From Gambelia wislizenii (lineage: Eukaryota > Chordata > Lepidosauria > Squamata > Crotaphytidae), in contig JAUMIR010000001.1 in the NCBI GenBank assembly GCA_030847615.1, forward strand, positions 249,119,187 through 249,183,186: 64,000 nt of DNA, read 5' to 3'. The notes under the pieces are model-generated. The model did not search any database. It was given only the letters and a program-made list of their open reading frames with translations, and was not told the DNA's origin. The position numbers and the translations under genes were made by a program. Positions 46,825-58,195 of the stretch are shown piece after piece (the stretch's first letter is position 1; every line of letters starts with the position of its first letter).

Positions 46825-47165
46825 TGCCACCCGCCTTCACTTGTTCTGCCCCCTGCCATCCCCCTCTGCTTGTTCTGCCCCCTGCCATCCCCCTCTGCTC
46901 AGTCTGCCCCCTGCCACCCCTCTGCTCGTTCTGCCCCCTGCCATTCCCCCAACACTCGTTCTGCCCCCTGCCATCCCCTCTCTGTTTGTTCTGCCCCTGC
47001 CACCCACTCTGCTTGTTCTGCCTCCTGACACCCACCCTCCACTTGTTCTTTCCCCCTGCCACCCCCTCTGCTTGTTCTTCCCCCTGCCATCCCCTCCACT
47101 TGTTCTGCCCCCTGACACCCTCCCCTCCACTCATTCTGCCCCCCTCTGCTCATTCTGCTCCTTGG
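46825..47165. repeat. C-rich minisatellite, unit about 29-30 bp
   Basis: About 11 imperfect units of the type TTGTTCTGCCCCCTGCCATC plus CCCCTCTGC. Lengths vary by small indels in the C runs. The minus strand is G-rich. Repeat-driven frames occur on both strands and are not genes. Confidence 0.85.
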
Positions 47166-47826
47166 TCCCCACCCCCTGCACTCCAGGACACACCACATCC
47201 ACCCCCATGGTACTCCCTCTCCGGCGGCTATGTTTGGAATCTACATGACCCGGCCCCAGTATGCTGACTGGTTGCCCAACTGACTTGTGATTGGTTGGTC
47301 AGGTCCCTAAGCAGTCAATCAGCACACTGGAAACGGCAACATACTCAAGAGAATTATATATATAGATGGGTGGTTATAACAAAACTAAGTATTACAACTG
47401 TAAAACAAAATCTAAAAGAGAAAGGCTAACAGCAACTGAAGAAGTTATCCACCCCTGACATGTAGTCTTTTTATTTAAGAGACACAGCACAGAGGAAGAG
47501 GGGAAGATGCATAATAGAAGGGTTAAATATTCCCCTTTTCTGCACTGGCTTTTGCTGTACTGCTGTATGAATGTCTAGGACATTCTCAGTGTACAGGAAT
47601 GTTGAGTATATTCACAAATTTTCTCATCCTCAACAAGAAAGGGTGTTTTGACACATCTTGATGGATTGCAAGTATTTTTGCACATTTTAAATCATTTTTT
47701 ACATTTTGGAATTTTTCTGTGAAATTTCATTTCCACAAAAAACATGAATATCCAGGATACGTCTATTGTACAAAAACTTGTATTTGTGAAAAATACATTT
47801 TTCCACATCCAAACACAATTTCCCCC

Positions 47827-48316
47827 TGTGACGGACAGCTAAGAGAACAAATGGAAGTAGTGTGCTTTAGGAGCCAATCCTAGGATAGGGGGCTGAAAGG
47901 GGAGGGGCTTCTGGAGGATTAACAGAGAATGTGAAGAGGAAAGTAGTAGTTTAGTAGAGCAGTGGAGTATGTAAAGTCAGAGAGGGAAGCTTGAAGCAGG
48001 GGAGTGAGAGATGGCTTGGGTGATAGCTAAGAGGCCTAGAGTATGACATTTGATATGAGAGGCTTAAGGGGAATTGATGTGCAGGGAAATGAATTATTAG
48101 CTCAGTTATATTTCTATTATTCACCAATAAATCATTCTTTATGTTAATTCTTACATGCCATCTGGTTATGTGTGACTTCTCTGACAATTAGTAGTTCACA
48201 ACCCTTAAGGAACATCCATACCTAACTACATGTGTTATCCATCTGTGGAAGATGTTGTTTGGCTGTGACATGGTTGGCCATCCCAAATTTGGTGGCAGAA
48301 AGGCTCATACGTCACA
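47827..48316. mobile_element. Possible solo LTR
   Basis: Starts TGTGACGGACAGC and reaches CGTCACA, giving a 7-bp terminal inverted repeat, with CAATAAATC (48124-48132) as a polyadenylation-like signal. No matching target duplication is visible at these borders, so the ends or the assignment may be wrong. Confidence 0.3.
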
Positions 48317-48860
48317 GAGTGAGGGAGAGGAAGGGACTGGCGTCACATACCTCAATTTCAAAATCTGAATAAAAAAAAGTGCAGAAACTCTCATAATTTC
48401 ACCAGATGAGAAAAAAATGGTTGAATTTTTTTTCATTCTCATGTATAAGAATGAGATAAGCAAAGATTTCTATGCCTACCAAAATCCCCTTGGACCTGCT
48501 ACCATGAAATCTTGTTCCATATGATCATCCAAAGCAAATGCTTTTAATATAGAAGGTGAGCAATCATCTGAAGACATAATCCTCCTCTGCAGTCAGTGCA
48601 AAGCCCTTACAGAGTTCCATTCCTACATTATTCTGTGTATTGATTTCATGTTATAATGACAATGTCAGATTTAGAGAAAATCCAACTTCTACTCAACATC
48701 AACGTAGTTTTAAATTTGCAATATATATAGCATGTATTCAACCACAAAAGAAGTTCCTAATAACATCTCCATACAAACATACTAAAAATAATGTATCCTC
48801 CACAAATCATTGCCTGAAACATTTCTTAAGCCTGATTTCAGAGATTTTACAGCCTTGGTA

Positions 48861-48975
48861 GTGGCAAACCTCCTCTGAACAAATCTTGCCAATAAAACTT
48901 TGTGATAAGATCGCCTTAGGGTCACCATAAGTTGGAAATGACTTGAAGGCACACAACAACAACAGCAACAACAGC
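48861..48975 (+). repeat. tRNA SINE 3' part
   Basis: GGCAAACCTCCTCTGAACAA, TCTTGCCAATAAAA, TCACCATAAGTTGGAAATGA and CTTGAAGGCACACAACAACA form the BovB-type SINE tail with a CAACAA run. The tRNA head is absent. Confidence 0.8.
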
Positions 48976-49645
48976 CCTAGGCAGCTGTCTATCTGCTTAT
49001 ATGTGGGCTGGACAGGAGGCAAAAATGCAGACATTGGCAGCTGGTGACTGTGAGCTGGGTGGTGAATCTGCTTCAGGTTTAGTCCAAATTTTGAAGATGT
49101 CTACAGTGCTGGACTCTATCTCACAAACAGGTCCAGCACCTTGGAGAGTTCCTTTATAGTTCAGGTTAAACCCCAGCATGGTTACATGGGAGCCACTAAT
49201 TGCCACTGAATGTTGGTTCAGACAGAAGCCCCACCCCTTAAGACCACCATGCGCCAAGAGACTGGTTTGACCTTTGTGCACAATCTGTGAAGTCAATACA
49301 GTGTCCCCTAATTGCTTTCAACTGAATATGGTTACAGTTGTGCTATTAGCAGGAACCCACCACCATTTGGGCTTTGAATTATGGAAGCTATGTAATCACA
49401 TTCAATTCAAATTCTGAAATGCTTCCAGGTGCATGACAACATTTGAGGGCATGGTGTCCGTTCACATCCATGTTCCCACCTCCAATTTAGCCTGACGTGT
49501 GAGTGGGAAAACACCTGCATAGGGGTAGTATTTATGATCCAACTGATTAGTCACCTTGTGGTCCATATGAACAGGCATGGAGCATATGTGGATTAGGTGT
49601 GCAGCTGCCTTAGAGGTATAGGAAAATACTGAAGGTGAACACCAG

Positions 49646-49924
49646 GGGCCCTTTCACATTACAGAATTAAAATAAATGAAATACAGTAATGAAATTTCCT
49701 ACAGAAATAAAATAAAATATGATCCTACTTTAACTACCATGGTTGCTTCCTATGGGATCCTCCTGGGGTTTGTAGTCTGGTCAGTGGCCCTGGAGGAGAG
49801 AGATCTCTGGCTGAGGATTCCAAAGGCCCCTTCCTCAACTACCAATCCCAGGATTTCACACAGTGCAGCCATGGCATTTAAAGTGGAACCAAAGTGGTAT
49901 AACCGTGTACTGTGAAAGAGCTCC
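49646..49924. mobile_element. Palindromic MITE, about 280 bp
   Basis: Ends GGGCCCTTTCACATTACAG and CTGTGAAAGAGCTCC are approximate inverted repeats. Inside, CTACCATGGTTGCTTCCTATG pairs with CATGGCATTTAAAGTGGAAC-like text. It is related to 19701-19905 in its TTTAAAGTGG block. Confidence 0.55.
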
Positions 49925-50769
49925 AGCAACCTTTGAAACCTTGCAAACAGTGAGGGACCAGGTCTGTTTATACAAACTGCTCTCAGACTTTGCAATGAAC
50001 TCACAAAAGAAAGTAGCAAAGGTGGGATCAGAAGATTCTGGTTACCATTTTTTGCATCTCTTCCAGCTTTTATGAGATCTTTCTGAGACAGGGAGACTAC
50101 AACTGCAGGCAGCATTTCAAATGCCGCTGCATTACACATTCAAACAAAGGTGCTCTGATATTTTATTTCCAGTCCCTTTCTTAGAAAGAAGTAATATGGC
50201 ATTTCCTGTTTTTCTTGCAGTTGTACACTACACTGATGTTTCCACTGGAAGAATGCAGTATTACCTATTATGGAGGATTGGTTGGTGAAACTGATAGATT
50301 TAGCAGAAATCGACAAACTGTCCTGTTTGATTACAGAAAGGTCATTAGTGACAATTCTCAAAGACTGGACTTTTTACAAAAGACTGGACTTTTTACGAGA
50401 AGAAAATGATTTGTTAACTTTTGGTTTGATGATTAGAAGGAATTGATTATGGAAAAAGAGAGGATGTATTAATGTTATAGAATTAGGTATGTATCTTAAA
50501 GTGTGATATATCTCATGTAAAGTTTACCGATAAAAAGATATAATTGTTTTATGTATAAATATGTGTCTGTATATATTTCTTTCATATTTCATAAATTCAT
50601 ATACGGAACTTCATTCTCATTTATGACATATATCATCTTCTTTAAATGTAACAGGTACAAAATACAAGATGAGTTTAGAAGATTAAAAATAAAGTGTTAT
50701 ATATTTCAATATTTTAATGTTTGTGGTTTGTAACTGTGTAAATTGTTTAATTTATTTTTAAACTTGATA

Positions 50770-50905
50770 TTTATACTTTTAATAATTTGTATTGTTTTTA
50801 ACTTGTACTATTGGATTATTTTAAACTCATTGTTAGCCACCTTGAGTCCCTATGTTGGAAGAAAGGCAGGATGATAACAACAACAACAACAATAATGATG
50901 ATGTA
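50770..50905 (+). mobile_element. L2-type LINE 3' end with (CAA)n(TGA)n
   Basis: GTTAGCCACCTTGAGTCCCT and GAAGAAAGGCAGGATGATAA followed by CAACAACAACAACAA and ATGATGATG. It is the same LINE 3' terminus as at 18430. Confidence 0.65.
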
Positions 50906-51740
50906 TAACTACTGAAAAAATAAGCATAAGTCATAAGTCATTTGCTTTATTTTCTTTCTCTTTCTCTTTTTTTCCTCTTCTTTCTTTTTTTCTAATATCT
51001 TTTAGTATAACGTTAAAATCTTTAATTAAAAAAGAAAAAAGTCAGAGGCTATCAGTGTATATGTAAATTTGAGATTCTTTCCCCCAATGTGCATCAGTTT
51101 GCATTTGCAACCCATCTAGTCAGTTACGTGGCTAATTATTGTAAGGTAATTTCTTACACATATCAGTCTTGTTTCTCTGTCATACCTTGTGTATATTTGT
51201 GTTGTCATATTTATGTAGCTGAAGTCCCCCTTCTTACAACAGTTCCTTCTTTGGTTCCCTCATGATTTCTTTCTCCATCTCAACACCACTTCTTCCCCTC
51301 ATTGCCAAAAGTGCAGTTGCTGACCATTTAAACAGGGGAGCTAAACTCTGCTTCTGTTGGGGCTTCTGAGATGTCAGCACTTGTTTACACAAACAGGCAA
51401 ATCCATGATGTTTTAGCTGACTGCCAGAGGCAATTTTTTTCCAAGCTGTTAAGTTCTTTTTTAAAATAAAAACCTCCAGCCATCTGAGAAAACAGCTCTG
51501 ATGGCATTTACCTCTTTATAAAATGGTGAACTGAAGCCAGGCCCCCCAAACCTATCCATTTATCTTCTATAATAATAAAAGAGAGAGATTGTGTGTATGC
51601 ATGTAAGTGTAAGTGTTTATCTGTGTATCTGCCACTGACATATCTCCAAAATTGTAAAACTTAAGACTTTGAAATTTGACGTGAATACTAAGAGGATCTT
51701 GTGGGAGTGTATCTCAAAGTTACTTTCTTTTTCAAATTGA

Positions 51741-51762
51741 TTAATTAATTAATTAATTAATT
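51741..51762. repeat. (AATT)n microsatellite
   Basis: About five AATT units, next to AT-rich sequence. Confidence 0.85.
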
Positions 51763-51989
51763 ATTACTTCTAGTTAATTAAAATCTGTCATCTGAAGTAC
51801 CACCTTGAGTCACTAGGCAGCAGAGATGTGGCTCTTCAGGAGTAAGTAGGATCCTTAGATATAAGAGAGCTTCTCTAGAGTAGACTTTTCCTCTTCCTTC
51901 CTTCCCACATCATAATTTATTTTGCTCTTTTCCTTTTCTGAAAATGGATTTTTGAAGTTGTACAGATTTGGCACTTTTGTGTCAGTCAA

Positions 51990-52185
51990 CTTAGAAAACT
52001 GCTGAATATAACGCAGAAAACTTAGAAAACCACTGAATATAACGCTGCAGTGTCCCCGTGGTAACGCAACAGTACCGGCAGGGGAGAGCGTCATCCGAAA
52101 GGGACGCCCTGCAGCGCAGCACCCTCACAACAGGGACGAGGCTGCTAGTGCTGTAAAAAGCTCATCCGAAAAAGTCCCCAGACTA
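51990..52185. mobile_element. Partial Harbinger-like MITE, related to 23424-23752
   Basis: GCAACAGTACCGGCAGGGGA, GAGCGTCATCCGAAAG and GACGCCCTGCAGCGCAGC match the right half of the palindrome at 23424-23752 closely; the end reads CATCCGAAAAAGTCC. The left arm is lost and replaced by a short duplicated ACTTAGAAAAC-type segment with AATATAACGC. Confidence 0.75.
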
Positions 52186-54785
52186 ATTTAGTTACTTAAG
52201 TCATTAACAACTTGTCCCATTTACTTTGATGAGACGAACATTCCACAAACCTGAGACCGTAAACCTATATGCAATTGTCTTGGAGTAAGTCCTTTGAACT
52301 CAACAGGGTTCACCTTTCAACAGACATGTATGAGAGGTAATGTATGAGTCTGTATCCAACCTATTATAATTCCCATTTGTTAGCATAGGGACATAGATAG
52401 CAATCATTCTCCTTCAATTTATTGTTTTTCTTTTTAAAAAGCAACCCTAATAATGTGGGCAGCATGCTTGTTAGCACACTATGGTTTTTCCTCACCAAAT
52501 ACACAAATAAAGTGTATACGTAAGAGATGTGTACTGTACATATACAGGAACATGAAGCAACATAACACTATTTGAAGTTTCCATTGTGTGTATAGCATGG
52601 AGTAGGGCAATTATGTGTGCAGGAGCAAACAATTCACAGACTGAAGAGAAGAGTACAGAGAGGCCACAATTTTCGCTGGTCATTGCTAGTAGACTTCAGT
52701 ATAGCATGCTGCAGCCTACAGACATATGGAAGTCTGATTGCTTATACCTTCACCCACAGAACCCACATGAGCCAATCAGGAATGTATGTAATATAGGGGT
52801 GTAAATATTCAACTGTGGATGAATAATTTCCACAGTTTTCTGTTTGCTGTTAGAGAGAATGAATATATTTGCACAGTTCTCACCTGGCTTCACACATTCC
52901 AAAGTGTTTTGGGATAGTATTCTACCCACAAACCACACATTTTTTTTGCATGAAAAGTATATTTTCAGTGCAAAACCCTCATGGGTTTTCACATAAAATT
53001 CTCAGTGTTTACAGAAACCCATATTTTTGTGCAAAACACATTTCCCAGAAAACCACATGGCTCTTTTGTGCAAGATTTTTTAGGGGAGGGGCTTGACCAA
53101 AACCAGCAATTTTGCACAAAGGTGTGGTTATCTGGAAACTTTATTGTGGGGGGAAATCTCCCCCCCCCCAAATATGGTTTTTACACAAACCTCTTCAGTT
53201 TCATGCAAAAAGCCCCACATATATTTCTGTGCAAAGTAATTTCCTAAAACACTTCAGGATGTGCAAATACCAAGAAAAAAGTGTGCAAAATTCTCACTGC
53301 TATGTTATTCTTCCTGATTCATTTTTTATTTTTATTTTGCTGGGAAACAAATGACAATGAATATTATTTCCATCCTCACTGTAAAATACCTTCTCAGCCA
53401 TGTCAACTGGTAGTTAACCTTTGTCCATAGCAACATAACAAGCACTTAAAACTAGGACATGCTGAGTTTGGAAATTGTTGATGGTAACGCTGGAGTCCTA
53501 GACCACCCCTGCCCATATATGCATTCTAGTAGCTGACAGAAGCAAGAATTTTCCCTGTCAAGTCTTCCCCAAGGCTCTGCCCTCAACGACCTTCCAACAT
53601 CACAATGATCTCTCTGAAAAGTGTTGGAAGAAATAACTATTTTTCTCTTTCCCCCACAATCTCTCCTGTTCCTCATACTGAACACAATGAGGACCCCCCC
53701 CCCCCGCCGCCACTAAAGGGGAACCCAGGTCTCCTAAATAATTTTCAAGACTTCTTGTCCCAGAGCTATATTAGTGTTGTGAGTTTTCCCACATTCCTGC
53801 TATTAGAAACAACAATGGAAGCCATGTGTGCGTGCGTGTGTTTTCCTAACTACCTAATAAAGAGAGATTAATAGTAAGTAGCAAACAAATCCATGCCAAG
53901 ACTAGAGAATAGAGAAGTGCAACCACAAAGAAGCAAGCTGAATTAGGGCAGGCTGCATGCGTGACAAACTGGGGGCTATGAATTGGAAAGCTGAAACTTC
54001 ATGGGAGAAAAGAAAGAGGATTACCACAGTAGGGATTGGGTGAATTAGCAAGAGAGAAAGAAAGGAAGAGAAGGAGAGACAGAGAGAGGTGTCAGTGGGG
54101 GCAGGGGGAGTTGGAGTTGGAAGGAAATGAGGAAAGTACAAATTGAATCTTTAAAAAGAATGGGGCTATAGAATATGGATAAAGTGATGGTCAGCAGCAC
54201 TGTGGAATGAGGTAAGACAGAGAAATGTAAGTTGGAAGATGGATGGAAAACAGTAAAACAAGACTGTAGGAAGAAGAAAAAGATGAAGAGGCAGAGTCTC
54301 TAGGATGAATATATAAAGACAATCTGGGATATTGAAGAGACAGGAGGAGATTTGACCAGCATGATTAAGCTTTTAATCGCTGAGCTAGGATCTTCTAGAT
54401 CAGCAAAAACTTAGGGCCCTTTGCAACTAGAATTCCTGCCAGAGTGTATGAGCCTCATGACATGCAATGCAATTAGATTTGGTCTTCATAAATTGGCCTG
54501 TCACATTGATCTCACAAGAAAACATGAAAGCCCATTCTTGTCCCTTTAAATGTTATAAATTAATACTGCCAAGGTGAAAATGTCACATTAACAGCATAAG
54601 GGCCAAAAAAGTCCAAAACTACATTTTTTTTTTAGCTCACAACTTCTGTAACCAAAGCCACTGTCTTTGCCCTTCACCAAGCAGTCTAAGAATGATTGGT
54701 ACATGTATCATGTACGTTCCTTTGACTTGTTTTTAACTTGCTTGAGACAGAGGAAAGTAAGACAGGAATGAAATATTAAACAATA

Positions 54786-54862
54786 TACAGTACCGTATAT
54801 TCCGGCGTATAAGACGACTGGGCACATAAGACGACCCCAATTTTTAAGTTAAAATATAGAGT
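54786..54862. repeat. Interspersed repeat, 'cgtataagacga' type
   Basis: TACCGTATATTCCGGCGTAT, AAGACGACTGGGCACATAAG and AGTTAAAATATAGAGTTTG form a repeat I recognise from lizard genomes; class unknown. It is followed by a C run and a CAGC-rich short repeat (54862-54930). Confidence 0.5.
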
Positions 54863-55744
54863 TTGCCCCCCCCCCCCCGCAGCCAGCCAGCCAGCTGGCT
54901 GGAAAGCCTGTCCCCCACCAGCCAGCCAGCTCAGTGGCTGTAGATGATGGAATAGTCTGTGAAATTAAAGGACTGAGAACAGCTAAAAAAGCACGGGATA
55001 CTTTGAAAAATCTCTGCGGTGTTCAATCTTTGGAAAGTAAGGTTGCATTAATACTGTAAGTTGGTTAATATGAAGCTATCAAATCCCAAATTTTTGATGA
55101 GCACATTAATGAATGAGCACATTAATGGTTTAGAGCCACATTGGCAGACAAGAGAATTTCACCATAGACAAAACTTGATGCAAAATGAGAAGTTGAATCC
55201 AGAAATTCTAATTTTAGGCTAACTTGTCCTGAAAAGAAACATCATTTTGACTCTCCTGAGCTAAATAGAGGGCCATTTAACTCTTCTGCCCAGGCCATTT
55301 TACACTTCAATCATTCTCACAGCAGGGGAAAAGGTCTACTGGGGTATAAGACCCCCACACACACACTTTTGAGGAGATTTTCAAGTGTTAAAAAGTAGTC
55401 TGGTATGCAGGAATATTCGGTACTTTCTTTCTCTTGTCTGCTTTGACTTTCAGTAGATGATACTGATGATCTACTGGGAAATTCAATATCAAATTATGTT
55501 ATAATTCCTCAGTATCATTTAGATGCAGTAAGCATGTAGACTGGATTTTGGAGATCAGAATTAAGCAGCATGGGTGGTTAATACCTGCTATTTGGGGGGG
55601 ATGAGAATGCAGACTGTTTTAGTAATGAATATTTAAAGTCATTTTATAAACCAAGCAATTGACAGGTTAACAGAACAAGCCTATACAGGTCTGCTTAGAG
55701 GTAAGCTCCATGGAATTCCTGTCTACCTACCCCATATATTATAG

Positions 55745-55828
55745 TCTTTCCAAGCAAACCCCATGACAGGGTCACCATAAGTCAGAAATGACTTGAAGGC
55801 ACACAAGAGCATCATCAACAACAAGCCA
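55745..55828 (+). repeat. tRNA SINE 3' tail fragment
   Basis: CCAAGCAAACCCCATGACAG, GTCACCATAAGTCAGAAATG and ACTTGAAGGCACACAAGAGC give the BovB-type SINE tail with a decayed CAACAAC end. Confidence 0.7.
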
Positions 55829-57739
55829 CAAGAAAACAATAATCACAATATAGTTATCAATATAATCATTATTTTATAGAAGAAACAATGCAAAAAAAAA
55901 GGGGGGGAGGTTTCAGTTGAAATTTCAATGCAAGGACAAAAAAGAATTATAAGGAACCTATAATAATCTTAAAGCAGCATGAGCAGAACTGGGGAAAAGC
56001 CTTGTGTCACAGGAGAGGCTGGGAATAGAAAGTGAGCAGTGCTCAGAAAATATGGCCTATTGTTATTCCTTTGGCAGCTGAATGACAATCATTTCCTGTC
56101 AACGCAGCACAGTTCTGACATATCCCATTAGGAAGACGGTGACATGAAAATGCAGTAGCACAGTGCCCTTACCCCCTTAGGCTCTCACTGTCAGACAGAC
56201 ACTGCAAAAGCCACTAGCCCTGCAATGCAGCACCACCAGCTGCACAACTCATCTGCTCTGAGCCCGGTAGGTTGAAAAAGACATCTTCCACTCACACACA
56301 GCGCTGAATTATGTGGCCTAATAATTGATAAAGACACAGTGGAGAGAAGAGAAGATGCCTCCTTGGGCAGACCAATATGTTGCTTCTAAGTGTCCAAAAT
56401 CTCTCAAACAGACATTTTGGAAGAGTAGCTATTTACCCTCCTCTTCTAGCTGGTATATACGGTACGTTCAGAATTTTACCTTTCTCAATGACAACTGTAT
56501 TTTCTCTACAGGAATGATACTAGAACAGTGTGCCAATTGGCAGACTGGATTATTATTGTCACTTTGTGACTGCTGTGATAATTACCTTGGCTTTAATTCA
56601 AGTTGCACAAAATTCTCCACATTTTTAACAGTTGTGAGGAACTGAATAATTCTAAGTAAGGACTGCATAATTTTATTTTGTTGTTCAACTTGTCCTTTGT
56701 TCCCTAACAACATGTTCCTCAATAATATTTTTTTAAAAAAATCAGAAAATAACACGTGGCCCAACAGACAAATATACCCCACAGAAAAAAGGCATAGTAA
56801 ATTTGCTGTTTCTGTTGCTTGCCGCCAAGTACAAAATGGATTGGTGGGTATAAACTCAAGCATCTTTTAGGTCATATAAAATGGCCAATGAGCTGCATCT
56901 GGCTTTGTAGGTCACTAGCTGAACAGGTTTATTTTGAGTAATGAAAAAAGTGATCAGTTCAGATAATGGATGAACTCTTTTAGAGCAAGGTTGCCCAAGC
57001 TTTTGACCCCAAGAGGCATGGCTGTAGCTGGTTCAGGGGCTAAGGCAATGTACTCCTCACCTTAGGCAACTGAGCACTATAAATGTGAGTAGGGACTTTA
57101 TCACATGAGGCTGCTAAAGTGGCATTTCAGCACAATAGTAATGAATTTGGCCAGTACTTATCAGACAACATTGTGGCTATTGTTGGTGCTTCGCATTCTA
57201 GCAGTTACTGTTGTGCCACTTTCAATTGATGGGGAAAACCTGTCAATACCTGCCAATATTGCTATCATTCTCTGCTGCCCCTGGTGTATTTCTTCCAAAT
57301 ATTAAGGAAGATATTAAGAAATATTTGGATTAGGTTTTTAAATTGATGGACTAATTAGTCAAGTTAATTTAATTTAATTTACATATTATAAAAAATATTA
57401 GGCTGAATGCCTCTTTTTCCGTTTAAGTGCTAAGTTTCTTTTTTTGTAGATTAAGTTAAGAGAGGCATAATTGACAATGTAATAAGTGAAAGGAAACCAC
57501 ACTTAATCAGAAGAAAAGTCTGCATTTAATACTGTTTTTCATTCCCTCTTAGAATCAAAATAGCTACCAAATAAATAAATAAGCAGATATGCTCTTAAGA
57601 TTTATGTCTATGCATTCAAACCATTCCACACCGATTAATCAGCTAAGCTTGGAATCCTAGAACATTATCACACCAGCCCCATGTGTGCAGCAATCGTATC
57701 ATTAAAGGAAACAGGACATGCTGGCTGTATAACATTTAT

Positions 57740-58080
57740 TATCATACCTCTCTTCATTCGCTTGACTGTGCTCCTTTGGCCATCCCCTGGTGCGATAGGT
57801 CCCATCTCTTCAGTTTTGGGATGTCTGCAGTCACGTGGTATGAGGAGACCTGATTCTCCTCCTTTCCCTCTCTCCCCCCTCTCCCCCTTCCTATTCCAAA
57901 GCAGCACAGAGTGAGCCTGCTTTGGAATTGCAAGGGGAGGGTGAAGAGAGAGGGAGAGGAGGAGAAGCAAGCTCTCTCATGCCACATGACTGCAGTTATC
58001 CCAGAACTGAAGCAAAGGGACCTATCTCATCAGGGAATGACCAAAGGAGCACAGTCAAGCGAATGAAGAGAGGTATGATA
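57740..58080. mobile_element. Palindromic MITE, 341 bp
   Basis: Left arm TATCATACCTCTCTTCATTC then GCTTGACTGTGCTCCTTTGG; right arm CCAAAGGAGCACAGTCAAGC then GAATGAAGAGAGGTATGATA. More than 45 bp of terminal repeat is nearly perfect, and the arms continue inward (GATAGGTCCCATCTCTTCAG with its partner, GTCACGTGGTATGAGGAG with its partner) to a CCTTTCC-rich centre. Superfamily not assigned. Confidence 0.8.
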
Positions 58081-58081
58081 T

Positions 58082-58160
58082 TGTTGGATTTCCAGTAGGC
58101 CTGGCCACCATAGCCAAGGGTGGGCAATTCTGGGAGTTGCAATCCAACAACATCAGGAGG
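58082..58160. repeat. Short palindromic interspersed repeat
   Basis: TTGTTGGATTTCCAGTAGGC and TGGGAGTTGCAATCCAACAA are inverted arms. Same kind of repeat as 3380-3480. Confidence 0.5.
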
Positions 58161-58195
58161 GCCACACAATTCGCACTCCTGCCTTACAATCCAAG

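Noticed and set aside
46825..47165. CRISPR-like array
   Set aside because: Units are contiguous without unique spacers, and the genome is a vertebrate.
46793..47248. A 151-codon frame rich in Pro/Leu/Cys
   Set aside because: Generated by the C-rich minisatellite.
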